A stretch of DNA of 64,000 nt from Prevotella merdae. Its GTDB lineage: Bacteria; Bacteroidota; Bacteroidia; Bacteroidales; Bacteroidaceae. Of this stretch, positions 17,358 to 27,158 are shown in pieces; the first letter of the stretch is position 1; the number at the start of each line of letters is the position of its first letter. The position numbers and the translations under genes are program-made. Where the stretch lies: contig NZ_LT985324.1 in assembly GCF_900290275.1 (NCBI RefSeq), forward strand, positions 1,195,971 to 1,259,970. The letters run 5' to 3'. The notes under the pieces are model-generated. The model ran no database searches, was not told the DNA's origin, and saw nothing but the letters and a program-made list of their open reading frames with translations.

Positions 17358-19427
17358 TTATCTACGCTTGCTTTTTCTGCTATTGTCATTACGACCATTG
17401 CCATATTCATTACGGCTATTATTGCCACGACCATTGCCATATTCACTACGGCTGTTGTTGCCACGGCCATTAGCCTTGTGATTATCTTTACGGCCCTTAC
17501 CATATTTTGTTCCAGCATTGCCACGCTTCTCCTCATATTCGTTTCGCTCAAACTCAGGACGACGGTTATTACCAAAGTTGCGTCCATAGTTAGGCATAGG
17601 AACGCCAGCATATAGTTTCTGTATAAGATCCGAACGGCCAATGCGGCGCAACTCCTGCTCTATGCCACGACGTTCCTCAGGCTTATACCAAAAGAAGAAC
17701 TGGCGCTGTGCAAGTTTCTCACGTGGTGTCTTGGCAGAGAACACTGGCTCTAATGTATATGGATCGTAGCCCGTATACCACGTCTCGGTACTTACAGTCA
17801 TAGGTGTTGGCGTAAAGTCTTGCACCTGCTCAAGATGAAAGTCAAGGCGCTTGGTTATCACGGCAAGCTCTGCCATGTCCTCCTCGCGACATCCAGGATG
17901 CGAACTTATAAAATAAGGTATAATCTGCTGACGCAGATTCTGCTCGGTATTTATCTTGTCAAAGATACGCTTAAACTCCTCGAACAAGGCAAACGATGGC
18001 TTGCGCATTAGCTTAAGCACAGCATCTGATGTATGCTCAGGTGCCACCTTCAGTCTACCACTTACATGATTGCAAATCAACTCGCGTGTATACTGGCGCG
18101 CTGCCGCATTCGACTTTTCGTCCTTGCTCTTATGCAAAAGCAAGTCGTAGCGCACACCACTGCCTATAAAACTCTTCTTTATGCCAGGCAACGCATCTAC
18201 GGCATGATAGATATCAAGCAACGAAGTATGGTCGGTAATAAGGTTTGGGCACACCTGTGGGTTGATACACGATGGACGCTTGCACACAGCACATGCCTTA
18301 GGATTGCGTCCATGCATACCATACATATTAGCCGATGGTCCGCCAAGGTCGGACAGATAACCCTTGAAGTCGGGCATTTCTATCACCTTCTTCACCTCTT
18401 TTAATACACTCTCCTTTGAGCGGCAAGCAATGAACTTGCCTTGGTGTGCGCTGATTGTACAGAAAGCACATCCTCCAAAGCAACCACGATGCAGATTGAC
18501 CGAGAACTTTATCATGTCGTAGGCCGGAATGCGCTTGCCCTTGTACTTAGGATGAGGCAATCGCGTATAAGGAAGATCAAACGAATGATCAAGCTCCTCG
18601 GTTGTCATCGGTGGATAAGGCGGATTTACAACAGCATACTTGCCGTCAACAGCTTGCAACAAACGTTGCGCATGCATCTTATTCGACTCTTCCTCTATAT
18701 GACGAAAGTTGTCTGCCTCTGCCTTTTTGTTGCGCAGACACTCTTCATGACTGTACAACACAATGTCGTCCGACGTTATTCCTCCAGGAATATCACTCTC
18801 CTTACTAAGATATACAGTCTGCGGAATGTCGCGTATATCCTCCACACGCTTGCCTTCAGAAAACTGTCGGCAAAGTTCGAGTATAGGTTTCTCGCCCATA
18901 CCATATATTATCATGTCGGCTCCCGAATCGCAAAGTATACACTTCTGCAATCCGTCCTTCCAATAGTCGTAATGGGTAAGTCGACGCAGCGAAGCCTCAA
19001 TGCCTCCAAGTATAACGGGAACATCAGGGAACAGCTGCTTCAGAATCTTAGTATAAACAATGGTGGGATACTCAGGACGACAGTCGTGACGTCCATCCGG
19101 ACTATAAGCATCTTCTGAGCGAAGACGCTTGCCTGCCGTATATTTGTTAACCATTGAGTCCATACAACCGGGCGCAACACCAAAGAAGAGATTAGGACGA
19201 CCGAGTTTCTTGAAGTCGCGGAAGTCTCCATGCCAGTCGGGCTGTGGCACTATAGCCACACGATAGCCGGCATATTCGAGTGTACGACCTATCACGGCAG
19301 CTCCGAATGACGGATGGTCAACATATGCGTCAGCAGAGAAAAGAATAACATCTACATTATCCCATCCTCTAAGTTCGATTTCTTTCTTGGTAGTAGGCAA
19401 CCAGTCGGTGAGCCTCAATTCTTTCAT
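17358..19427 (-). CDS. YgiQ family radical SAM protein
   Basis: A 689-residue radical SAM protein of unknown substrate. It has the N-terminal domain of the family (LFSADAYVDHPSFG and GVAPGCMDSMVNKYT), then the radical SAM cluster motif RGCFGGCAFCTIS, where the CxxxCxxC binds the 4Fe-4S. The GPSANMYGM segment and the C-terminal DFTPTPMTVSTE region follow, both typical of YgiQ. The last 70 residues are a repetitive Asn/Arg/Gly tail (NGRGNNSRSEYG units), probably disordered and possibly RNA-binding. It stands alone on the minus strand. Confidence 0.92.
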   Translation of the reverse strand: MKELRLTDWLPTTKKEIELRGWDNVDVILFSADAYVDHPSFGAAVIGRTLEYAGYRVAIVPQPDWHGDFRDFKKLGRPNLFFGVAPGCMDSMVNKYTAGKRLRSEDAYSPDGRHDCRPEYPTIVYTKILKQLFPDVPVILGGIEASLRRLTHYDYWKDGLQKCILCDSGADMIIYGMGEKPILELCRQFSEGKRVEDIRDIPQTVYLSKESDIPGGITSDDIVLYSHEECLRNKKAEADNFRHIEEESNKMHAQRLLQAVDGKYAVVNPPYPPMTTEELDHSFDLPYTRLPHPKYKGKRIPAYDMIKFSVNLHRGCFGGCAFCTISAHQGKFIACRSKESVLKEVKKVIEMPDFKGYLSDLGGPSANMYGMHGRNPKACAVCKRPSCINPQVCPNLITDHTSLLDIYHAVDALPGIKKSFIGSGVRYDLLLHKSKDEKSNAAARQYTRELICNHVSGRLKVAPEHTSDAVLKLMRKPSFALFEEFKRIFDKINTEQNLRQQIIPYFISSHPGCREEDMAELAVITKRLDFHLEQVQDFTPTPMTVSTETWYTGYDPYTLEPVFSAKTPREKLAQRQFFFWYKPEERRGIEQELRRIGRSDLIQKLYAGVPMPNYGRNFGNNRRPEFERNEYEEKRGNAGTKYGKGRKDNHKANGRGNNSRSEYGNGRGNNSRNEYGNGRNDNSRKSKRR

Positions 19428-19472
19428 TATCTGTTTGTTTTTTTATTACAAATTAATTTACAAGGGTGTGTC

Positions 19473-19525
19473 AAAAAGGAGTTATCGGAATTCAACGGAC
19501 GAAACCTAAACTTCCTTTAACTCCT
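19473..19525 (-). terminator. Terminator-like inverted repeat
   Basis: Arms AGGAGTTA (19477-19484) and TAACTCCT (19518-19525) with a 33-base loop are followed on the minus strand by TTTTTGAC. This lies just past the stop of the small hypothetical gene at 19551. Loop length makes it a moderate call. Confidence 0.5.
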
Positions 19526-19550
19526 ATTTTACCCCAGAGTTAATGAGTTT

Positions 19551-19874
19551 TTATTGATCTTCTGTCTCACTCGGTTGCTTAGTTTCCCACTCCTTGTACA
19601 GAGCCACGAGATTAGACAGACCCAGAGCCTTCATATTATTATTGTATATAACGTCAAGACAGAGGTCGAGCAAATTCTTGTCGCTAATGCCCGACGATTC
19701 GAGCAGCGAGCGTACATTTAGTTTAAGTTTGTCAAGCACCGGCTCGTCTACAATACCATTACTGTCGACAAGGGCATCGAGTAGCGAATACTTTGCCAGT
19801 GTCTTAAGGTGCTCATCACTTACTTCTATACTTCTTGTGCCTGAGGCATTTGCTTGAATTTTGTACATAGCCAT
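19551..19874 (-). CDS. Conserved-looking small hypothetical protein
   Basis: A 107-residue soluble, acidic-ended protein (MAMYKIQANASGTRSIE at the start). Leu-rich helical repeats follow (LDKLKLNVRSLLESSG, LLDLCLDVIYNNNMKALG) and a polar tail. No signal peptide or membrane segment is seen and I do not recognise the family. It begins 18 bases after the amidase-like gene, so it is probably co-transcribed. An upstream TTG start is possible but not needed. Confidence 0.6.
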   Translation of the reverse strand: MAMYKIQANASGTRSIEVSDEHLKTLAKYSLLDALVDSNGIVDEPVLDKLKLNVRSLLESSGISDKNLLDLCLDVIYNNNMKALGLSNLVALYKEWETKQPSETEDQ

Positions 19875-19892
19875 ATAAGTTTTAGTTATCAA

Positions 19893-22802
19893 TTATTTTT
19901 TTGTTAGGAAATTCATCACAGCCTTCATTACCTGCTGACGTGCCTTAATACTGTTAATGCACTCAAACGGGAATCCCATTACGAAGCATTTGTAGTCGGC
20001 TCCATCATAAGCCACAGCAGCATCAGTTCCGTCGGCATATTGCATTGCACAGAACGACGAAGCGTTTGCCGGACGCATAACATTAACATTTGTCGCAGCA
20101 TAATGTACGGCATTGGGATGACGTATCAGGTCGAAACTTATGCCGAGACCGTTTACTGTATTGTTGGTCTGATTGCAGTCCGAACCGCCATACGATGTCT
20201 TAAATACTTCTGAAAGGAAGTCACGTTCATCACCTCTCTGCATATCGCTGCCGATATAGGCACCGCTCACAAACATACGTCCGCCACCTCGTATAAAGGC
20301 CATTACCTGCTTTTGCAAGGTAGAGGAGAATGTCTTGTAGTGCACAAGCGAGTGTCCATCGTCCTTCTGCATACCAAATGCCATATCTATAACACTATAA
20401 TGCGAAGGCTTGACAAAGTCGTTCTCAAATGCCTCAAGCGAACTGCTCAACACATTATACGAACCCGAACGTGCAATGTTCTCAACATGACACACCGATG
20501 CGTTCTGCTGATTGCCCATTACAAATGTTCCGGCGAGCTCATCGCCACTATATCCTAATGCATTAGGACCTTCGCTACCTCCTCGCGAACGGTTAAAACA
20601 CTGCTGACGTCCGTTCCATCCAGCTGCCAATCCAAGTGTTACACCCATATCGGCGTCAAGATCAAAACCAAGACGTGTATTATCATCAACAATAGCCGGA
20701 CCCGAAAGACGCTTGAATCCATCTACTACAAGTATGTCCTTAGCATCGGCATCAGGCGAAAGATATGCTGCAAGTGTCTCGGAAGGAAAACTCTCGCCAC
20801 CACGGTTCACGGCTGTCACACGAAACTTATACACAACTCCTCGACGTGCCTCAAAAACAAACGACGTGCCTTGTACTATACGACCGTTGTCAAATCCGCC
20901 TCCATTCTCGGATATATATATATTGTATGCTGTCGGTACGGCTGTAGGCTCTTGTTCGTCTTTAACTGGGAGCCACGTCAAACGCAACATGTGGTTGTCT
21001 GTTCGCTCAACACGTAGGTTGTTCACCGGCAATGGTTGTACAACAAACGGGCGTTCGTGTCCTTTGCTTACATAACGCAGAATGGTTTTGTACAACGACC
21101 TCGCCATGGTAAACCTGAAGTTAGGATCAAGACCATAACGCATATCACCAAAGTTCTGGTGCGACATGGTCTCTATAATAGCCGATGGCATCTCAGGTTT
21201 TCGGGTCTCACTATAATTGCGATCCCATAGATATCGACGCGACCACTTGCCATACTTTGCCGTAATGTCATGCTGCAATCCTGAGAGCAAAGCCTCGGCA
21301 AAATCATGTGATACCATACGCGACACTCCACTGTTAAGACGTCCGTCATTAAAGTTGGTGGTGCATATAGCCAACGAACCTATTATCGAATCAGTACGGT
21401 TAGCATAGCCAGCATCGCTGTGCACAGCAAGCGATAACTCAATAGGCACCTTCAGTCCGTCAAGTGTCGGCACATAAACAGAACCACCTGCAAGCCAGTT
21501 GGTCATATTCGAGCGGGTGTTTATATCATCTGCATAATCGTCAGAACCTCCTCGTCCTCCATAAACACTATATGGAGCGCCAGCCCATTGTGCCGAATAA
21601 CGTGCTCCCTCAATACAGCGTGGCATTCCACTCATGGCACCGCCACGCTGTATATTGCCCATACCGCCACCAAAACGAACAGCATCGGTTGTAACTATTC
21701 CACGTTTCTCCGACAAATTGGTAACGACAACACGGTTGTCATCACTATTACCCTTGTCAAAATCAAATGTTCCGAGATACACCCACGTGCCACCTCCCAT
21801 CTTCTGGTTCACCTTGAAGATGGTGCGCTCGCCTTTATGAAAAACAATGTACGTGGCATCGTCAATGCTGTTGTCCAGGGTCTGATAGCTCACGTATACA
21901 GCATATCTGCCAGCCTGTGGTATTGTTGGCTGATAAGAAGCCCACGATTCGGCACCTTTCTTCACAGCCTTCACCTTACGTGCTGTACCGCTTACAAATG
22001 GATTTTCTCCGTCACGATAAGTACCGGTATGAAAAGCGAATCCCTTGCCTTCTGTGTCAAGCCACTTCTCCTTACCATTATCCTCAACATATCCACGCTT
22101 GTTGTCGTTGTCCACTATCACCTCGTTCTTCTGCCAGTCGCGCTCGCGTGGCGTATAAACAACGGCACCTGCGTTCTCAAGCATCGGTATAAGATATGGC
22201 ACAACTATAGTCTGCGTGAAGAGGTCTTCGGTAGTACAAAAAAGATTAGGGCGTTGCCACTTCCATCTCGACTTCTTTTGGTCGTAATAAATGCCGTGCG
22301 AGGCCCATACAGAAATATGTCTGTCAAAGAGTCCGTGCGACACAAAGAAGGGTTTCGACTCGTTCATTACCCAAGGTTGTCCACTATAGTCAATGTTTCC
22401 CCATATTGCCGCAATCCCGTTATCATCGGTCTTTGCGCCAGCTACAAGCTGTTCGATAGGCAGTCCGGCACTCTCTATTGTAAGATTGTAACGGCTGTAT
22501 GGCTTTGGCAGCGAACTGGCAAGCTTCTTATAGTAGAACTTAACCGACTTTGCTGTAAAGTTCTGCGTGGCAAAAGCTGGACTAACAACAAGTCGAAGTT
22601 GTTTTTTCGAGTCGTCTACATCAAACGACTCCATATACGGTTGAGTAGGATAAGACACGTTCTTAGCCTTGTTCTGCAAGACATAATTCTTCAGCAGCAC
22701 ACCTATTTTCTCTTTAGGTAGCGTCTTCGTAGTGCCCGCATTAGCCTGGAGCACCATCAAAGATGTTGTACACAAAAAGAAAGATAGAACCCTTTTTCTC
22801 AT
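19893..22802 (-). CDS. Exported amidase_3-like protein with inserted golvesin-type domain and FN3 domain
   Basis: A 969-residue secreted protein with a signal peptide (LSFFLCTTSLMVLQANA). Bacteroidales homologues are often annotated xanthan lyase. I see an AmiC-like zinc amidase core split by an insert: SVWASHGIYYD (first His), SLAVHSDAGY (second His) and SAIIETMSHQNFGD (Glu). The insert at about 280-400 (GRYAVYVSYQTLDNS, DAVRFGGG) looks like a golvesin/Xly CBD-like domain. An FN3-like domain (about 615-700) and a C-terminal Rossmann-like region follow. Cleavage of peptidoglycan amide bonds is inferred. It starts a minus-strand unit with the gene below it and follows the acyltransferase gene closely (12 bases). 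Confidence 0.75.
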   Translation of the reverse strand: MRKRVLSFFLCTTSLMVLQANAGTTKTLPKEKIGVLLKNYVLQNKAKNVSYPTQPYMESFDVDDSKKQLRLVVSPAFATQNFTAKSVKFYYKKLASSLPKPYSRYNLTIESAGLPIEQLVAGAKTDDNGIAAIWGNIDYSGQPWVMNESKPFFVSHGLFDRHISVWASHGIYYDQKKSRWKWQRPNLFCTTEDLFTQTIVVPYLIPMLENAGAVVYTPRERDWQKNEVIVDNDNKRGYVEDNGKEKWLDTEGKGFAFHTGTYRDGENPFVSGTARKVKAVKKGAESWASYQPTIPQAGRYAVYVSYQTLDNSIDDATYIVFHKGERTIFKVNQKMGGGTWVYLGTFDFDKGNSDDNRVVVTNLSEKRGIVTTDAVRFGGGMGNIQRGGAMSGMPRCIEGARYSAQWAGAPYSVYGGRGGSDDYADDINTRSNMTNWLAGGSVYVPTLDGLKVPIELSLAVHSDAGYANRTDSIIGSLAICTTNFNDGRLNSGVSRMVSHDFAEALLSGLQHDITAKYGKWSRRYLWDRNYSETRKPEMPSAIIETMSHQNFGDMRYGLDPNFRFTMARSLYKTILRYVSKGHERPFVVQPLPVNNLRVERTDNHMLRLTWLPVKDEQEPTAVPTAYNIYISENGGGFDNGRIVQGTSFVFEARRGVVYKFRVTAVNRGGESFPSETLAAYLSPDADAKDILVVDGFKRLSGPAIVDDNTRLGFDLDADMGVTLGLAAGWNGRQQCFNRSRGGSEGPNALGYSGDELAGTFVMGNQQNASVCHVENIARSGSYNVLSSSLEAFENDFVKPSHYSVIDMAFGMQKDDGHSLVHYKTFSSTLQKQVMAFIRGGGRMFVSGAYIGSDMQRGDERDFLSEVFKTSYGGSDCNQTNNTVNGLGISFDLIRHPNAVHYAATNVNVMRPANASSFCAMQYADGTDAAVAYDGADYKCFVMGFPFECINSIKARQQVMKAVMNFLTKK

Positions 22803-22814
22803 TTTATTCGTTTT

Positions 22815-23375
22815 TTAAATCTCTCCGACAGTGAATTTCTCTGGATTCTTGCCCTTAAAGTCCTTGAAGTAGGTCTTTATAGTCTTCATGTCGGCCTCTA
22901 CGTCACCAGTAGGTGTAATGATATGTTTGCACTCTATGAGCTTGCGCTCAAAATCGAGTCCATACAGCAAGATAGGAATTCCTGCTTTCAGGGCTATAAA
23001 GTAAAAACCCTTTTTCCAGTTAGGATTAAGCGAGCGTGTTCCCTCTGGTGTCACACACAATCTGAAGTCGGGTGCCTTGCGTGCCGCTTCTGCCATTGCG
23101 TCTGTCATGCTTGTATGCTTGCCACGATTTACCGGTATACCGCCAAGATGGCGGAACCATACACCAAGAGGCCAGAAGAACCACTCCTTTTTCATAAGGA
23201 AATTTATCTTCTTGTTCTCGGCTCTCGAATAAAGCAATCCTATAATAAAATCCCAGTTACTTGTATGTGGAGCAAGACACAGTATATACTTAGCGGGGTG
23301 TTCCACTTCAATACGAGTGGTCCACCCCATGCGCTTGTAAAGTATTGTCTTGCAAATGCGTTGCAAAAATGTCAT
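22815..23375 (-). CDS. PlsC-like 1-acyl-glycerol-3-phosphate acyltransferase family protein
   Basis: A 186-residue membrane-associated acyltransferase with the HX4D catalytic motif HTSNWD near residue 37. GGIPVNRG for substrate binding and TPEGTRS follow. It is shorter than classical PlsC and resembles Bacteroidales glycerol acyltransferase homologues; the acceptor lipid is uncertain. It lies directly upstream of the amidase-like gene. Confidence 0.88.
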   Translation of the reverse strand: MTFLQRICKTILYKRMGWTTRIEVEHPAKYILCLAPHTSNWDFIIGLLYSRAENKKINFLMKKEWFFWPLGVWFRHLGGIPVNRGKHTSMTDAMAEAARKAPDFRLCVTPEGTRSLNPNWKKGFYFIALKAGIPILLYGLDFERKLIECKHIITPTGDVEADMKTIKTYFKDFKGKNPEKFTVGEI

Positions 23376-23425
23376 TCCGTTTTTTGATTTTTTATCTATT
23401 GTCTGTCATCAGTCCTACAATCGGG

Positions 23426-23695
23426 TTATCCGAGGTTTGATATCTGGTCTACAATCTCGGATGCCTGCTTATTGAAGTTTGTGATAAGGCTCTTAAAGAA
23501 CAATCTTGGAGCAAGTCCTGGCTCCACATGCGACACGCGGCGCACATAATCGTTGTGTATCACAAGTATGGATGTAAGCAATGCCTTAATGTCTTCATCG
23601 CTTGCGTCTGTTGTGTAAGAGATAGCCACAACCTCTGAGAATAGCTCACTGCACACGTAATTGATATTGCGTTTCAAACTTCGTTTGTTTGCCAT
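23426..23695 (-). CDS. Small conserved hypothetical protein
   Basis: An 89-residue soluble helical protein (MANKRSLKRNINYVCSELFS, then LLTSILVIHNDYVRRVSHVE). It is probably a Bacteroidales-specific protein of unknown function; I do not recognise a named domain. I chose the ATG at 23695 because a TATCTTTG promoter lies 46 bases upstream of it; starts further upstream lie within or before that promoter. Confidence 0.7.
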   Translation of the reverse strand: MANKRSLKRNINYVCSELFSEVVAISYTTDASDEDIKALLTSILVIHNDYVRRVSHVEPGLAPRLFFKSLITNFNKQASEIVDQISNLG

Positions 23696-23740
23696 AATAT
23701 AATATGTATTAATATGATTAAACAATAGTGTTTTACATGC

Positions 23741-23771
23741 CAAAGATAGAAAAAAAATTGATATGTGGCAA
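23741..23771 (-). promoter_or_regulatory. Promoter of the small hypothetical gene
   Basis: TTGC, 19 bases, TATCTTTG on the minus strand, a near-consensus Bacteroidota promoter. It lies in the space divergent from pfp. Confidence 0.7.
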
Positions 23772-23842
23772 GCAATATCAATAAAAAATAATTTAATGCT
23801 ACGATTTCCTGTATTTTTTTTCATCAATTCATAGAAAAGCAG

Positions 23843-23850
23843 TATTTTTG
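23843..23850 (+). promoter_or_regulatory. Putative pfp promoter (-7 box)
   Basis: TATTTTTG lies 70 bases before the pfp ATG. No clear -33 box is seen. The leader is long and AT-rich. Confidence 0.5.
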
Positions 23851-23919
23851 CACTTGCAAAAGAAGCATCAATCGCGATTCTATTTTAACATCATACATTT
23901 TTTAATTTTTTTAAAACAC

Positions 23920-25569
23920 ATGGAAATTAGTGCATTGCAGATTGCAAGAGCTGCTTACCAGCCTAAATTGCCTAAGGCACTTCAGGGTCCAGTAAAGGCA
24001 GTTGAAGGCGAGGCTACTCAGTCGGTTGGAAACCAGGATGAAATTAAGGCTTTGTTCCCAAACACTTACGGCATGCCTGTAATCACCTTCGAAGCAGGTG
24101 AGAAGAAAGAACTACCTTCATTCAACGTTGGTGTAATCCTTTCAGGTGGTCAGGCTCCTGGCGGTCACAACGTTATCTCTGGTCTCTTCGATGGTGTTAA
24201 GGCTCTTAACCCAGAGAACAAACTCTACGGCTTTATCCTTGGCCCTGGCGGTTTGGTAGACCACAACTATATTGAGATTACTTCTGAGATTATGGACCAG
24301 TACCGCAACACTGGTGGTTTCGACATCATCGGTTCTGGACGTACCAAGCTCGAGAAGGAAGAGCAATTTGAGAAGGGTATCGAGATTCTCCGCGAACTTG
24401 GCATTAAGGCTCTCGTAATCATCGGTGGTGACGACTCTAACACAAACGCTTGCGTTCTTGCAGAGTACTATGCTGCTAAGAAGTATGGTGTTCAGGTTAT
24501 CGGTTGTCCTAAGACTATCGATGGCGACTTGAAGAATGAGCAGATTGAGACTTCATTCGGTTTTGATACAGCTTGTAAGACATACGCCGAGCTTATCGGT
24601 AACATCCAGCGCGACTGCAACTCAGCACGCAAGTACTGGCACTTCATCAAGCTCATGGGCCGTTCGGCTTCGCACATCGCTCTTGAGTGCGCTCTTCAGA
24701 CCCAGCCTAACGTTTGCCTCGTTTCAGAGGAGGTTGAGACTAAGGAGATGTCACTTGACGATGTTGTAACATATATCGCTAAGGTAGTAGCCGATCGTGC
24801 TGCCGATGGCAACAACTTCGGTACTGTACTCATTCCTGAGGGTCTTATCGAGTTCATCCCTGCTATCAAGAAGCTTATCTCTGAACTTAATGAGGTTCTT
24901 ACCGACCCTTCAACAGGCGAGTCTCGTGAGTTTGCTAACGCTGAGGAGCAGATTGCTTTCGTTAAGAACAATATCGCTAAGGAGAACCTTGCTGTTCTTG
25001 AGTCACTTCCTGAGGATGTTGCTCGTCAGCTCTGCCTCGACCGCGACCCACACGGAAACGTTCAGGTTTCTCTTATCGAGACTGAGAAGCTACTCTCTCG
25101 TATGGTTGAGAAGAAGCTCGACGCTTGGAAGGAAGAGGGCAAGTACAATGGCAAGTTCGCTGCACAGCACCACTTCTTCGGTTATGAGGGACGTTGCGCT
25201 GCTCCTTCTAACTATGATGCTGACTACTGCTACTCTCTCGGCTTCAACGCTTCATGCCTCATCGCTAACGGCAAGACTGGCTATATGTCAGTAATCAAGA
25301 ACACAACTGCTCCTGCTGCCGAATGGATCGCAGGTGGTGTGCCTATCACTATGATGATGAACATCGAGCGTCGTAACGGTGCCAACAAGCCTGTTATCCG
25401 CAAGGCTCTTGTTGAGCTTGATGGCGCTCCTTTCAAGTTCTTCGCTGCTCATCGTGAGGAGTGGGCTAAGAATACATGCTACGTTTACCCAGGTCCTATC
25501 CAGTATTGGGGTCCAACAGAGGTATGCGACCAGACTACAAAGACTCTGCAGCTTGAGCAGGGCAAGTAA
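23920..25569 (+). CDS. pfp: Diphosphate-dependent phosphofructokinase (long form)
   Basis: Phosphorylates fructose-6-phosphate with pyrophosphate in a reversible glycolytic step. The protein is about 549 residues from the ATG at 23920. Motifs are GGQAPGGHN (76-84), GGDD at 169-172 (second Asp in place of the Gly of ATP-dependent enzymes, the PPi mark), PKTIDGDL with Asp201/Asp203, and LMGRSASH (about 245-252). Codon use is visibly biased to well-translated codons, which suggests high expression. A strong terminator follows. Confidence 0.95.
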   Translation: MEISALQIARAAYQPKLPKALQGPVKAVEGEATQSVGNQDEIKALFPNTYGMPVITFEAGEKKELPSFNVGVILSGGQAPGGHNVISGLFDGVKALNPENKLYGFILGPGGLVDHNYIEITSEIMDQYRNTGGFDIIGSGRTKLEKEEQFEKGIEILRELGIKALVIIGGDDSNTNACVLAEYYAAKKYGVQVIGCPKTIDGDLKNEQIETSFGFDTACKTYAELIGNIQRDCNSARKYWHFIKLMGRSASHIALECALQTQPNVCLVSEEVETKEMSLDDVVTYIAKVVADRAADGNNFGTVLIPEGLIEFIPAIKKLISELNEVLTDPSTGESREFANAEEQIAFVKNNIAKENLAVLESLPEDVARQLCLDRDPHGNVQVSLIETEKLLSRMVEKKLDAWKEEGKYNGKFAAQHHFFGYEGRCAAPSNYDADYCYSLGFNASCLIANGKTGYMSVIKNTTAPAAEWIAGGVPITMMMNIERRNGANKPVIRKALVELDGAPFKFFAAHREEWAKNTCYVYPGPIQYWGPTEVCDQTTKTLQLEQGK

Positions 25570-25616
25570 TCAACACTTGCAATCTATAGCTTTCGAACAG
25601 AGTTACAGATAACACT

Positions 25617-25652
25617 GAGAGCAGAGTGGCTTACGTCATTCTGCTCTCTTTT
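25617..25652 (+). terminator. Intrinsic terminator of pfp
   Basis: Stem GAGAGCAGA (25617-25625) with TCTGCTCTC (25640-25648), then TTTT. It lies 48 bases after the pfp stop. Confidence 0.85.
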
Positions 25653-25682
25653 GCGTTAATCAAAAACAAACAAACCAAACCA

Positions 25683-26525
25683 ATGAACGTGAACAACCAA
25701 ACTAAAAGACGCACAACAACAAGACGCAAGACACAGAAGAAGCGCTCTGGCTTTTCTGCCATACTCGCCCGCAACCCGCGCACCGCATGGTGGATGGGAG
25801 GCATTGCTGTAATATGTCTGTACGTATGGCTGTTCTATTCGTTCTTTGTCAGCCCCACGGGTTTCAGATGGCGTGCATTGTTTGGCGACCCTAATTATCC
25901 TGCCGGATACGAGATACATGGTATAGACATCTCTCACTATCAAGGCGAAATCGACTGGGACCTATTACGCAGCGGCATGATTGAAGGCTGTCCACTACGA
26001 TTTATCATGATTAAGTCGACCGAAGGTTCCACACGTCTTGACGACCGATTTGCCGATAACTTTCAACAGGCTCGCGAATATGGCTACATACGTGGCGCAT
26101 ATCATTTTTGGAGCAACAAGTCGTCTGCACGTGCTCAGGCTTATCACTTTCTTAAGAATGTACATCTTGAGGAGGGCGACCTTCCGCCTGTTTTGGATGT
26201 TGAGCACAAGCCTGCCGACACTTCTGTCGAGGATTTTCAACGCGATATCCTTACTTGGCTTCACATTGTAGAGGATCGCTACCATGTCAAGCCTATTATA
26301 TACACATATTATAAATTTAAGGAGAAGTATCTCAATGCTCCAGTATTTGACGACTATCCCTACTGGATAGCCCACTACTATGTTGACAAGGTGGAATATA
26401 AAGGCCCATGGAAGTTCTGGCAGCATACCGATGTTGGCAGACTGCCAGGCATTAAGGGTTATGTCGACTTCAACATCTACAATGGGTCGTTCTACGACAT
26501 GAAGAAGCTGACAATAGGCAACTAA
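25683..26525 (+). CDS. GH25 family lysozyme, membrane-anchored
   Basis: A 280-residue peptidoglycan muramidase. A basic N-terminus (TKRRTTTRRKTQKKR) and one transmembrane helix at about 38-58 (GIAVICLYVWLFYSFFV) point to an inner-membrane anchor with the domain outside. The GH25 core starts HGIDISHYQGEIDW (catalytic Asp), then KSTEGSTRLDDRF, GAYHFW and the catalytic DVEH motif in PPVLDVEHKP. I started at ATG 25683 (MNVNNQTKRR). It is convergent with the PAP2 gene. Confidence 0.93.
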   Translation: MNVNNQTKRRTTTRRKTQKKRSGFSAILARNPRTAWWMGGIAVICLYVWLFYSFFVSPTGFRWRALFGDPNYPAGYEIHGIDISHYQGEIDWDLLRSGMIEGCPLRFIMIKSTEGSTRLDDRFADNFQQAREYGYIRGAYHFWSNKSSARAQAYHFLKNVHLEEGDLPPVLDVEHKPADTSVEDFQRDILTWLHIVEDRYHVKPIIYTYYKFKEKYLNAPVFDDYPYWIAHYYVDKVEYKGPWKFWQHTDVGRLPGIKGYVDFNIYNGSFYDMKKLTIGN

Positions 26526-26532
26526 ATCTTCT

Positions 26533-27147
26533 CTAAAGTTTTAGCGTTAGCTCAAAACCAACTGGCGACACCGCCAAACTTAAGTCGTCATTTTTCTTGT
26601 CCTCACCAAGAATCGTGTTGCCTATAAGATATCCAGCCTCGGCAGATAGGCAACCTATAGCCGCACCTGCTACAACATCGCCCCAACGATGTCTGTTGCG
26701 GCGCACACGGTCTACTGCTACAGTTGTTGCCACCGCATAACCAGCCACACCTATCCAAGGTGACACCTTATAATATTCATGCATAAGCGATGTGGCTCCG
26801 CAAAAGGCTATTGATGTATGTCCTGATGGGAACGATCGATTGTCTGTTCCGTCTGGACGTTTTTCGTGTATACTACGCTTCAGAACATATGTCACGCCTG
26901 CGTTTACCGCAAACGATGCCACCGACACCGTCAGTCTTTTCTTCCACGATGTCTCTGTCTTTACGCCACACATCTTCAGTCCGAACACAGCTACTGTTGG
27001 CACATATTGCAATACATTGTCTATTCCGTCGCCATGATAGCGCTTATAGTTATTGACCGCTGTGGCATCTATTGCCGTCTGTCCATAAACAGCACCCGAC
27101 AACATCACAGCCACTGCCACTGCACATTGTCTTAATATTATAGTCAT
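26533..27147 (-). CDS. PAP2 family phosphatase, exported
   Basis: A 204-residue lipid- or sugar-phosphate phosphatase with an N-terminal signal (AVAVAVMLSGAVYGQ). The three PAP2 motifs are KRSIHEKRP, the SFPSGHTS loop and VDRVRRNRHRWGDV, with the catalytic His residues. Likely substrates are undecaprenyl pyrophosphate or phosphatidyl phosphates; which one cannot be told. It lies 11 bases after prmA on the same strand. Confidence 0.9.
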   Translation of the reverse strand: MTIILRQCAVAVAVMLSGAVYGQTAIDATAVNNYKRYHGDGIDNVLQYVPTVAVFGLKMCGVKTETSWKKRLTVSVASFAVNAGVTYVLKRSIHEKRPDGTDNRSFPSGHTSIAFCGATSLMHEYYKVSPWIGVAGYAVATTVAVDRVRRNRHRWGDVVAGAAIGCLSAEAGYLIGNTILGEDKKNDDLSLAVSPVGFELTLKL

Positions 27148-27158
27148 CCTGCCAATTA

